Made by a program: the position numbers and the translations under genes
Origin: an uncultured Bacteroidaceae bacterium
GTDB lineage: Bacteria > Bacteroidota > Bacteroidia > Bacteroidales > Bacteroidaceae
Direction: 5' to 3'
Assembly: GCA_934271655.1 (NCBI GenBank)
Contig: CAKQRW010000022.1
Span: 1 to 50,943 of the forward strand
DNA length: 50,943 nt
Shown: piece after piece, positions 33,832 to 41,756 of the stretch
Position numbering within the stretch: the first letter of the stretch is position 1
Layout: the number at the start of each line of letters is the position of its first letter
The notes under the pieces: model-generated
Told to the model about the DNA's origin: nothing
The model's database searches: none
Seen by the model: the letters and a program-made list of their open reading frames with translations, nothing else

Positions 33832-36063
33832 ATGAAAAAGACAACATTTGCAATAGCCGCCACGTGCATGCTGGCAACAGCAAGCACAACAGTTCAGGCG
33901 CAAGCCACTCTGTCACTACCAGAGGCCCTGAGCGGCGCGCACGCCAGCTTCGCGCGCCAGGTGGAATGGATGGACGACGGAGAACATTACACACAGATAG
34001 AGCACACAGCCAGCGGAGCGCCTGAGATTGTGGCCTACTCGGCAAAAGACGGCAGCAGGAAAGTGCTCATCCCGGCAGACATGCTCATGACCGGCCAGTC
34101 AGGACAGCAATGGGTCAACGTTGAGTCATACACCCTCAGCGACGACAAGCAGAAGGCCCTGCTCTACACCAACAGCCGCAAGGTGTGGCGATACAACACG
34201 CGCGGAGACTACTGGGTACTCAACCTCAGCAACGGAAAACTCCAGCAGATAGGCAAGGGCCTGGCAGCCAGCAGCCTCATGTTCGCCAAGTTCTCGCCCG
34301 ATGCCAGCAAGGTGGCATACGTGAGCAAGAACAACATATACGTGGAGGATCTCAACTCCGGCACACGTAAAGCCGTAACGGAAAACGGCTGCGACACCAT
34401 CGTCAACGGCACCTTCGACTGGGTCTACGAAGAGGAGTTCGACTGCCGCGACGGCTTCCGCTGGAGCGGCGACAGCAAGCACATAGCTTACTGGCAAAGC
34501 AACACGAGCGGCACAGGATGGTTTGACATCATCAACAACATAGACAGCATCTACCCCAGCGTCAAGCGCTTCCCCTACCCTAAGGCCGGCACTATAAACA
34601 GCAGCGTGAAGATAGGATACGTGAGCGCCGATGGAGGAGAGACCACATGGCTGCCCATCCCAGGCGACCCTCGCGGCAACTATCTGCCGCGCATGTCGTT
34701 CATCCCTGGCTCCAACACTCTATTCATCCAGCAGATGAACCGCGAGCAAAACACCAACAAGGTGTGGACAGCCACCATCGGGCAAGACGACGGTCTGAAG
34801 CAAATCTTCGAAGACAAGGACGAGGCCTGGGTGGAAACCAACGACAATGTGAGATGGCTGCGCGGCAACAAGTTCTTCACATGGACCAGCGAACGTGACG
34901 GATGGCGCCATCTGTACAGGGTGTCTGCCGACGGCAAACATGCCGCACTCATCACAAAAGGCAATTTCGATGTCATCAGCATAGCCGGAATGAACGAGAA
35001 GACAGGCTATGTCTATTTCACAGCCTCTCCCGACAACGCCACACAGCGCTACCTATACCGCGCCAAACTATTCGGCAACGGCAAGTGTGAGCGTGTGAGC
35101 GAGGCTGGCATGGAAGGGCAGCACACCTACGACATGTCTCCCACATGCGCATGGGCCATACACGGTTTCAGCAATGCCAAGACCATGCCAAAGGCAGAAA
35201 TGCTCAATATGAACACAGGCAAAAGCGCGCGCGCCATACTGGACAACACCGAGCAGCAAAAACGCTGGAACTCTCTCGGACTGAACACAAAGGAGTTTGT
35301 GAAAGTCAAGTCTGGCAACCTCATGCTCGATGCATGGATGCTCAAGCCTGCCAACTTTGACTCCACGAAGAAATATCCTGTCATCGTAGACGTGTATGGC
35401 GAGCCTGCCAGCTCCACCGTACAGGACGTGTGGTCCAACAACATGTGGCACCAGTATCTTGCCCAGCTCGGCTATATAGTCGTAAGCATAGAAAACAGGG
35501 GCGCAGCTGCACCACGAGGCAGAGAATGGCGCAAATGCATCTACGGCGAGGTGGGCACCTTCGCCAGCCAAGACCAGGCGCAGGGCATCATCGACATGGC
35601 AAGGCAGTTTCCATTTATCGACACAGAGCGCATAGGCATCACAGGATGGAGCGGCGGCGGCAGCCAGACACTCAACTGCATGTTCCGTTACCCAGATGTC
35701 TTCAAGACAGGCATAGCCATCGCCTTCGTCTCAGACCAGCGCCTCTACGACACCATCTACCAGGAGCGCTACATGAACACACCGCAGAACAATCCCGAAG
35801 GATACCGCAAGGGATCCCCTATCAGCTATGTGGACGGGCTAAAGGGCAACCTCCTGCTCATCCACGGCACAGGCGATGACAACGTGCACTACCAGAGTTG
35901 CGAGATGCTTACCAACCAGCTCATCAAGGCAGGCAAGATTTTCTACCAGATATCCTACCCCATGCGCACACACAGCATCAACGAGCGCGAAGGCACTACC
36001 ATGCATCTCTACAAGACCATGGCAGACTTCTGGCTGAAGAACCTGCCTGCAGGAGGAAAGTAA
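33832..36063 (+). CDS. Dipeptidyl peptidase IV (S9B), exported
   Basis: DPP-IV removes X-Pro or X-Ala dipeptides from the N terminus of peptides. With the start at 33832 (signal peptide MKKTTFAIAATCMLAT ... VQAQ) it has 743 residues. An eight-bladed propeller covers about 40-490, with the substrate-amine motif DWVYEEEF (E200, E201). The alpha/beta hydrolase domain carries S607 in GWSGGGS, D682 in HGTGDDNVHYQ and H714 in RTHSINE. The D-H interval of 32 residues equals that of human DPP-IV (D708, H740). It is probably periplasmic or surface-held and supplies dipeptides to this asaccharolytic-capable group. Confidence 0.95.
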   Translation: MKKTTFAIAATCMLATASTTVQAQATLSLPEALSGAHASFARQVEWMDDGEHYTQIEHTASGAPEIVAYSAKDGSRKVLIPADMLMTGQSGQQWVNVESYTLSDDKQKALLYTNSRKVWRYNTRGDYWVLNLSNGKLQQIGKGLAASSLMFAKFSPDASKVAYVSKNNIYVEDLNSGTRKAVTENGCDTIVNGTFDWVYEEEFDCRDGFRWSGDSKHIAYWQSNTSGTGWFDIINNIDSIYPSVKRFPYPKAGTINSSVKIGYVSADGGETTWLPIPGDPRGNYLPRMSFIPGSNTLFIQQMNREQNTNKVWTATIGQDDGLKQIFEDKDEAWVETNDNVRWLRGNKFFTWTSERDGWRHLYRVSADGKHAALITKGNFDVISIAGMNEKTGYVYFTASPDNATQRYLYRAKLFGNGKCERVSEAGMEGQHTYDMSPTCAWAIHGFSNAKTMPKAEMLNMNTGKSARAILDNTEQQKRWNSLGLNTKEFVKVKSGNLMLDAWMLKPANFDSTKKYPVIVDVYGEPASSTVQDVWSNNMWHQYLAQLGYIVVSIENRGAAAPRGREWRKCIYGEVGTFASQDQAQGIIDMARQFPFIDTERIGITGWSGGGSQTLNCMFRYPDVFKTGIAIAFVSDQRLYDTIYQERYMNTPQNNPEGYRKGSPISYVDGLKGNLLLIHGTGDDNVHYQSCEMLTNQLIKAGKIFYQISYPMRTHSINEREGTTMHLYKTMADFWLKNLPAGGK

Positions 36064-36229
36064 ACTTCGGAAGAAGAAGAAAGCTGGAGAAGAACAAAGG
36101 TTGCTGGCTTACAAAAAGGCAGACACACGTTTCCATTCCGCCAGGCACCCGCCTGGTGCAGTTGCTTTCTCTTCATCATGACAATACTAAAGCATTATAT
36201 TTCAACAAACAACAACAACCAACAAGACT

Positions 36230-37015
36230 ATGAAAAAATTCCTATTCATGCTCGCAGCCACAGCTATGATCACAGCATCAAGCTGCGCCCAAGATCCCAA
36301 ACCTGCAAAGGCCTTGACTCAAAGCGAGATACAAGCAAAACTCGAGCCTTTCTACGAGAAGCTTCAAGCTCTTCCTGAAAGCGACGCTTCAGACCAGGTC
36401 ATCAAGCAGATGGCTCTCGACTTCATCAAGGAGAACAAGAACGAGGCTGGCTCATACATCATCTGCGCTGTCCTCGGACAAGTGATGCCTATCGACGAAG
36501 TAATAAAGTTTGTCGACTCAGACGAATACTTCAAAAACGATAAGTCAATCATAGCGGCTAAGGCTGGATGGAACGCTGAGCTCGCCACAGCAGAGGGCAA
36601 GATGTTCAAGGACTTCGAGGCTGAGTACAACGGCAAGGTGAGCAAACTCTCAGACTATGTCGGCAAGGGCAAATATGTCCTCGTGGACTTCTGGGCAAGC
36701 TGGTGCGGTCCATGCCGCGGAGAAATCCCTAACCTCATCAAGGTGTATGAGAAATTCAAAGGCGACAAGTTTGACGTCATCGGTGTTGCCACATGGGACA
36801 AGCCCGAAGACACACAGAGAGCCATAGGCGAGATGAAGATCACTTATCCGCAAATCATGAACGCACAGAAAGCCGGCAGCGACGCATACGGCATCTCTGG
36901 CATTCCGCAGATTATCCTATTTGGCCCAGACGGAACTATTCTCAAGCGCAACCTCCGCGGCGAGGCCATAGAGACAACTGTAGAAAAATATCTTCAGACA
37001 GGCTCTGAAAAATAA
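36230..37015 (+). CDS. TlpA-like thioredoxin-fold lipoprotein
   Basis: This 261-residue protein has a lipoprotein-type signal (MITASSCAQ, lipid on Cys19 probable), a helical N-terminal domain (about 25-125) and a TlpA/ResA-type thioredoxin domain from about 130. VLVDFWASWCGPCRGEIPNL holds the redox pair C159 and C162, and GISGIPQIILF near 225 holds the cis-Pro. Such proteins reduce or exchange disulfides in the periplasm. The gene follows DPP-IV after 166 bp and may share its transcript. A strong terminator ends the unit. A relative without the cysteines is at 49648. Confidence 0.9.
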   Translation: MKKFLFMLAATAMITASSCAQDPKPAKALTQSEIQAKLEPFYEKLQALPESDASDQVIKQMALDFIKENKNEAGSYIICAVLGQVMPIDEVIKFVDSDEYFKNDKSIIAAKAGWNAELATAEGKMFKDFEAEYNGKVSKLSDYVGKGKYVLVDFWASWCGPCRGEIPNLIKVYEKFKGDKFDVIGVATWDKPEDTQRAIGEMKITYPQIMNAQKAGSDAYGISGIPQIILFGPDGTILKRNLRGEAIETTVEKYLQTGSEK

Positions 37016-37140
37016 TGTTGCCGCTTGCTGCGCCACTTTTCGCAGTCTGGCAGAACAGGGAATTACAACTTCCCACACATCTTTATGATGAACCATCAAC
37101 ACAGCCTTCATAATATTTCCAAGGCTACACCACTCATCAG

Positions 37141-37186
37141 AAATATCGGGACGAAGTCTATTCGATCCCGATATTTTTGTTTTTTT
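37141..37186 (+). terminator. Intrinsic terminator of the TlpA-like gene
   Basis: AAATATCGGGA (37141-37151) pairs with TCCCGATATTT (37166-37176). An inner CGAA/TTCG pair tightens the loop. T-rich sequence, including a run of seven T, follows. Confidence 0.85.
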
Positions 37187-37320
37187 CTGAAATGAGACTA
37201 CATGGGACAACGTTCAGAAATATTCATACTTATTCACCGCACAACCACAACCGTTCACCGCACATTCATTTTGATACAGAAAAAAAGCATAAGAAAGACA
37301 GGCAAGACAACGTCAGATGT

Positions 37321-37407
37321 CATGTCGTACGACTATGCACCCTCATGTCGTACGACTATAGCACCTCATGTCGTACGTTCATAGCACCTCATGTCGTACG
37401 ACATGAC
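37321..37407. repeat. Four 23-bp tandem units with a GTCGTACGAC palindrome
   Basis: CATGTCGTACG starts at 37321, 37344, 37367 and 37390, so the period is exactly 23 bp. Each unit centres on GTCGTACGAC (GTCGTACGTT in unit three). The last copy is a full palindrome, CATGTCGTACGACATG. Regular palindromes about two helical turns apart are typical of protein-binding sites, but no gene starts within 900 bp downstream. Confidence 0.85.
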
Positions 37408-37631
37408 AACCTAATAAAAACAGCCCTTCGCCAAGCGCCCAAAAATGCATTGAAGAATATTGCTGCCCATTAAAATGTGTACCTCTATTCATAGCTACAG
37501 GATTTATATTTTGCAAAAACACAGGTAACTAAAAGGACAGTATTCCAAACGAAGAATCCATCCCTAATTTTGTTTCGGCCTGAAACATTTAGCGGACAGC
37601 AATAACAACTGATAGTATGGCTATTCAAAAC

Positions 37632-37705
37632 CCATAGGATAACGATGCGCAAAGCATAGGATAGCTGCTCATAATCCATAGGATAACGATGCGCAAAGCA
37701 TAGGA
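37632..37705. repeat. Exact 30-bp direct repeat, 44-bp period
   Basis: CCATAGGATAACGATGCGCA and ten further bases (37632-37661) recur exactly at 37676-37705. Shorter relatives (GCATAGGA, ACATAGAT) continue to about 37730. An 86-codon minus frame crosses them, but its hydrophobic low-complexity product does not look real. Confidence 0.8.
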
Positions 37706-37863
37706 AAACTATGTGTAAGACATAGATTAAAAGTATGCAAAGCACTGGTTAGCGCATGATTACAATAATGGCAAAGAACAACTACAAGACCCTTACGAAA
37801 AAAGAAATCAGAATTGTCAGAACACATAGCGTCGCATTTATTCTCACGTTATAGAAGGCCTAT

Positions 37864-38004
37864 CTAAAGAAGCACTTCTTTAGCACCCAACGAAGCTTTT
37901 TCTTTAGTGTTCATGTAAGCGCACTCCATTGACGGAGTCCCATGAATAGCCAATGCCGTTAATTCGACACAGTCGAATCTGGCGTATTTTTCAGCAACAG
38001 CTCT
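37864..38004 (-). pseudogene. Possible gene relic, 46 codons without an upstream start
   Basis: On the minus strand a frame opens after a TAG (38005-38007) and runs to a TAG at 37864-37866. It reads RAVAEKYARFDCVELTALA, then IHGTPSMECAYMNTKEKASL and GAKEVLL. The composition looks protein-like, unlike the other frames in this gap, but the first Met is at codon 26, so at most 21 residues could be made. It may be the end of a lost gene or part of a dispersed repeat. No family is recognised. Confidence 0.3.
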
Positions 38005-38264
38005 CTATACAACAAAATAATTTTGAGCACCTGCTTATAATCCTCACTATAATATATATTATGAAGCAAGACATTTAGCAGACAGCAATAAATGAAAAGG
38101 CGGGAGGAGCAGCAGCCATTAACGTCCCTTCCTCAGCCCCCATACTCTTCCTAAGCCACTCCGCCAATCAAGTGCAGAGGTCTCATGGTTCCGCACATGG
38201 TCATCCCCCATAGACCAGCATGCGCATCTCGGAGCTACTTCCTGAAGAAAAGGCATCACAATAT

Positions 38265-38295
38265 TTGCGATTCTCAAAAAATCATCCTACCTTTG
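38265..38295 (+). promoter_or_regulatory. Bacteroidota-type promoter of the MATE gene
   Basis: TTG at 38265-38267 and TACCTTTG at 38288-38295 are spaced by 20 nt, a full consensus match. The expected transcript start is close to 38302, directly before the palindrome at 38309. Confidence 0.7.
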
Positions 38296-38308
38296 TGACA
38301 AAAACACA

Positions 38309-38332
38309 CATGTGCCATGTGTATGGCACATG
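38309..38332 (+). promoter_or_regulatory. Perfect palindrome at the MATE transcript start, likely operator or leader hairpin
   Basis: CATGTGCCAT (38309-38318) and ATGGCACATG (38323-38332) are exact reverse complements around GTGT. It begins 13 bp after the -7 box and covers two of the possible start codons (38317, 38323). It could be an operator for a TetR- or MarR-type repressor of the pump, or a hairpin that limits translation. Confidence 0.55.
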
Positions 38333-39816
38333 ACAAAGCACAAAGCATGAATCTAACAAAAGACGAGCTGCTCACGCTTGTGAGGAAGGGAGCGAGAAAC
38401 ATGACCATGGGAGAAAAGGTACGGCTGACCATGCTGCTCAGCCTGCCCGCCATGATAGCTCAAATATCCTCCGTAGCGATGCAGATAATAGACGCCGCCA
38501 TGCTCGGACACCTCGGCACAGAGGAGTCGGCCATGGTAGGACTTGTTTCTACTACCATATGGCTTTTTGGCGGACTGTGCACAGCCTTCGCTTCAGGCTT
38601 CTCCGTGCAGGTGGCCCACAAGGTGGGAGCCGACGACCTGGCAGGCGCGCGCAATATAGTGAGACAGGGCATCACAGCCGGACTGGTTTTCAGCACAGCG
38701 CTTGCCATCATAGGCATCAGCATAGCTCCATGGCTACCGGCTATGCTGGGAGCTGAAAGTTCGATACAGGAGGGAGCATCGGAATATTTCACAATAGTGG
38801 CTATGGCTCTGCCCGTGCTTGAGCTCAACGTGCTGGCGGCAGGCAGCCTGAGATGCAGCGGCAACGTGAAAGTGCCCAGCTTGCTCAACGCCCTGATGTG
38901 CCTGCTCGACATAGCCTTCAACTATCTCTTTATCTTCACACTCGACATGGGCACAGCAGGAGCTGCCTACGGCACCTTCCTCGCCTACGCCATCACCGTC
39001 ACCCTGATGCTGCGCGCCCTCGTGAAGAAAGACCGACTGCTGCGCTTCTCGCTCGATGAAGCATCCACAGCATGCGCGCGCTGGACAGCAAGATACCTGC
39101 CGCGCCGCGACACCATAGCCAAGGCAGCCAAGATAGGCTTCCCCATCAGCCTGGAACGCGGAGTGATGTGCGGGGCTCAGATAGCCATCACAGGCATCAT
39201 AGCGCCGCTCGGCCCAGTGGCCATAGCTGCCAACACTTTTGGCATCAACATAGAGAGCCTTTGCTACATGCCAGGCTACGGCATATCCGAGGCAGCCACC
39301 ACGCTGGTGGGACAGAGCCTCGGCGCAAGACGCAAGGACCTGATGCGCAGTTTCGCCTGGATATCCGTGGGACTGGGCATGGCCATCATGGCTGTCATGG
39401 GAGTGCTCATGGCTGTCTTTGCGCCAGAGATGATGAGTCTCATCACAGCAGACACTGAGGTGGTGGAGCTTGGCACAGAGATACTCCGCATAGAGGCTTG
39501 GGCCGAACCGATGTTCGCTGCCAGCATAGTGGCATACGGCGTCTTCGTAGGCTCAGGCAAGACCATGGTGCCAAGCCTCATGAATCTGGGCAGCATATGG
39601 CTGGTGAGGCTCACTCTCTCATTGGCACTTGCTCCAAGCATGGGCCTGCACGGTGTATGGATAGCCATGTGCATCGAACTGTGCTGGAGAGGCTCAGCCT
39701 TTCTGTGGCGGCTCAGCCGCAGGGGATGGAGCCAGATACAGGCTGCGCCAGCTGTGGCGGAAGCTATAGAGAAAGAAGAGGATTCGCTGGCTGCGGCACC
39801 GCCATTCACATCATGA
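38317..39816 (+). CDS. MATE-family multidrug/organic cation efflux pump
   Basis: MATE pumps exchange drugs or metabolites for Na+ or H+ at the inner membrane. The frame gives 499 residues from 38317, but translation more probably starts at the ATG 38347 (MNLTKDELLTL, 489 residues), because the first ten codons lie in a perfect palindrome. Twelve helices can be traced in two halves. Signatures include LPAMIAQISSVAMQIIDAAMLGHLG near residue 50 (written from the longer start), and in the second half GFPISLERGVMCGAQIAITG. The C-terminal 30 residues are polar. The substrate is unknown. The gene stands alone with its own promoter; dxs follows after 108 bp. Confidence 0.92.
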   Translation: MCMAHDKAQSMNLTKDELLTLVRKGARNMTMGEKVRLTMLLSLPAMIAQISSVAMQIIDAAMLGHLGTEESAMVGLVSTTIWLFGGLCTAFASGFSVQVAHKVGADDLAGARNIVRQGITAGLVFSTALAIIGISIAPWLPAMLGAESSIQEGASEYFTIVAMALPVLELNVLAAGSLRCSGNVKVPSLLNALMCLLDIAFNYLFIFTLDMGTAGAAYGTFLAYAITVTLMLRALVKKDRLLRFSLDEASTACARWTARYLPRRDTIAKAAKIGFPISLERGVMCGAQIAITGIIAPLGPVAIAANTFGINIESLCYMPGYGISEAATTLVGQSLGARRKDLMRSFAWISVGLGMAIMAVMGVLMAVFAPEMMSLITADTEVVELGTEILRIEAWAEPMFAASIVAYGVFVGSGKTMVPSLMNLGSIWLVRLTLSLALAPSMGLHGVWIAMCIELCWRGSAFLWRLSRRGWSQIQAAPAVAEAIEKEEDSLAAAPPFTS

Positions 39817-39924
39817 CAAGCATTTGCGGTAATATATGCCGACATTGTGGTAGCGCCACAAGACTTCAAAACACGTAACTTTGCGCTTGATATTTCACAC
39901 ACCATTCCTAACACATAATAAATA

Positions 39925-41688
39925 ATGTATATAGAAAAGATACAGTCGCCTGCCGACTTGAAGAATCTGGACATCGAGGCCCTCAATGTAGTGGCCGATG
40001 AGACACGAAAGGCGGTGCTGAACCGCGTGAGCAAGCATGGAGGACATGTGGGACCTAACCTCGGATTTGTAGAGGCCACGGTGGCGCTCCACTATGTGTT
40101 CAACGCTCCCGAAGACAAGCTTGTATTTGATGTGAGCCACCAATGCTATCCTCACAAGGTGCTGACAGGACGCGCCGCAGGCTTTTTGGGCAACGTGGAC
40201 GAGATGAACGCCATCTCTGGCTACTCATCTCCAGCAGAGAGCCCTGTGTATGACAACTTTGAAGTGGGACACACATCCACATCTGTGAGCCTCGCCACAG
40301 GACTGCAGAAAGCGCGCGACATCAAAGGCACAAAAGAGAACATCATAGCCATCATCGGCGATGGTTCGCTCTCTGGCGGCGAGGCTTTTGAAGGTCTCGA
40401 CGAGGCTTCCGAACTGGGCACTGGCATCATCATAGTGGTGAACGACAATGAGATGTCAATAGCCGAGAACCATGGAGGAATATACAAGAACCTGCGTGCC
40501 CTGCGAGAAAGCAACGGCAAATGTGAGCACAACTGGTTTAAGGCATGGGGCTTCGAGTATAAGTATCTGGAAGAAGGCAACGATATAGAGAAGCTTATTG
40601 AGGTGTTCAAGAGCGTGAAAGACACAGACAAGCCCACAGTTGTTCATATACACACAGAGAAGGGACACGGCTTCGCGCCAGCTGTGGCCGACAAGGAGGC
40701 CTGGCACTGGGGCATGCCATTCAATGTGGCAGACGGCAGCCGCCCTGCATCCGAGCCTCGCGAGAGCTACGAACAACTCTACTCAGACTGGATGCTCGCC
40801 GAGATGAAGAAGGACAAGACACTCATCGCCGTGACCGCAGGCACACCGGCAGCAGCTGGATTCTCTCCGCAAAAGCGCAAGGAGGCCGGCAAGCAGCACA
40901 TAGACATGGGCATAGCTGAGGAGCAGGCTGTGGCTATGATATCAGGCATGGCCAAGGGAGGACTGCACCCTGTGTGGACTGTGTACAGCACATTCATACA
41001 GCGCACATACGACCAGATAGCGCAAGACCTGTGCATCAACTCCAACCCTGCTGTCATCAACGTGATGTGGGGCGGCACAGCATCCATGAACGACATCACG
41101 CACATCTGTCTTTTTGACATACCTATGCTATGCAGCATTCCAGGCCTCATCTACTTGGCTCCGACTTCCTGTGAGGAATATTTCGCCATGCTGCGCTGGG
41201 CTATAGCACAAGACAAGAAGCCTATAGCTATACGAGTGCCAAGCAACGGAGTGGTGCACACGCAGGAGACCGTAGACACTGAGTACGGCTATGAGCCCAA
41301 GTACCAGACTGTGCACAGCGGCTCGGAGGTGGCTATCATTGCCGCAGGCTCGTTCTTCCAGAAGGGAGAGAATGTGGTGCGGCTGCTTGCAGGCAGCGGC
41401 ATCAACGCCACCCTCATCAACCCGCGCTACCTGAACGGTGTGGACACAGAAGCACTCGACGCACTCAAAGACAAGCACAAGCTTGTGGTGACACTGGAAG
41501 ACGGCAGCAAGGACGGCGGCTTCGGCGAGCGCATCGCTGCCTACTATGGCACATCAGACATGAAAGTGCTTGTGGGCGGAGTCAAGAAGGACCTCTACGA
41601 CCGTTTTGACCTGCACCAGTTGCTGGCTGACAACCGGCTGCTTGACGAGCAGATAGCTGAGGACATCATCAGCATATTAGGGAAATGA
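39925..41688 (+). CDS. Divergent 1-deoxy-D-xylulose-5-phosphate synthase-like enzyme
   Basis: DXS condenses pyruvate and glyceraldehyde 3-phosphate using thiamine diphosphate. This 587-residue protein keeps the DXS frame: VSKHGGHVGPNLGFVEATVAL near 34, FDVSHQCYPHKVLTGR near 72, the thiamine site IIGDGSLSGGEAFEGL near 143 with VVNDNEMSIAENHGG, and the catalytic Glu in MGIAEEQAV (E332). It is some 35-50 residues shorter than usual DXS. The acceptor site differs: ALDR becomes VMWGG, GADGxTHxG becomes SMNDITHICLFD, and YPRG becomes VPSNG. It is probably a DXS paralogue of unproven substrate; a second, classical dxs may lie elsewhere. TAACTTTG at 39876-39883 is a likely -7 box. Confidence 0.8.
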   Translation: MYIEKIQSPADLKNLDIEALNVVADETRKAVLNRVSKHGGHVGPNLGFVEATVALHYVFNAPEDKLVFDVSHQCYPHKVLTGRAAGFLGNVDEMNAISGYSSPAESPVYDNFEVGHTSTSVSLATGLQKARDIKGTKENIIAIIGDGSLSGGEAFEGLDEASELGTGIIIVVNDNEMSIAENHGGIYKNLRALRESNGKCEHNWFKAWGFEYKYLEEGNDIEKLIEVFKSVKDTDKPTVVHIHTEKGHGFAPAVADKEAWHWGMPFNVADGSRPASEPRESYEQLYSDWMLAEMKKDKTLIAVTAGTPAAAGFSPQKRKEAGKQHIDMGIAEEQAVAMISGMAKGGLHPVWTVYSTFIQRTYDQIAQDLCINSNPAVINVMWGGTASMNDITHICLFDIPMLCSIPGLIYLAPTSCEEYFAMLRWAIAQDKKPIAIRVPSNGVVHTQETVDTEYGYEPKYQTVHSGSEVAIIAAGSFFQKGENVVRLLAGSGINATLINPRYLNGVDTEALDALKDKHKLVVTLEDGSKDGGFGERIAAYYGTSDMKVLVGGVKKDLYDRFDLHQLLADNRLLDEQIAEDIISILGK

Positions 41689-41756
41689 ACAAATGACGTC
41701 TCGACTGCCACAGCAGACTGACAGCAGACAAAACCACAGCATCTTAGGGAAATGAA
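41671..41756 (+). repeat. Stop-codon echo repeat joining the DXS-like gene and araC-type gene
   Basis: AGCATATTAGGGAAATGAA (41671-41689), the end of the DXS-like gene with its TGA, recurs at 41738-41756 as AGCATCTTAGGGAAATGAA (18 of 19 identical), 67 bp on. In the second copy AGGGA and the ATG at 41752 form the ribosome site and start codon of the downstream regulator. Confidence 0.7.

Larger units (their letters stand above)
37187..38264. other. Gene-poor, repeat-rich intergenic region
   Basis: This 1.1-kb stretch holds no convincing intact gene. It contains a doubled 11-mer TTCACCGCACA (37233, 37254), a 23-bp palindromic array (37321-37407), a 30-bp repeat pair (37632, 37676), a 21-mer starting ACATTTAGC at 37585 and again, with one mismatch, at 38071, several small hairpins (such as CTAAAGAAG/CTTCTTTAG at 37864-37883), and a 46-codon minus-strand frame with protein-like composition. 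It looks like the remains of inserted or decayed material between two core genes. Confidence 0.6.

Noticed and set aside
37485..37745. 86-codon minus-strand gene in the repeat-rich gap
   Set aside because: It is made largely of the 30-bp repeats and of hydrophobic low-complexity residues, with no recognisable domain.
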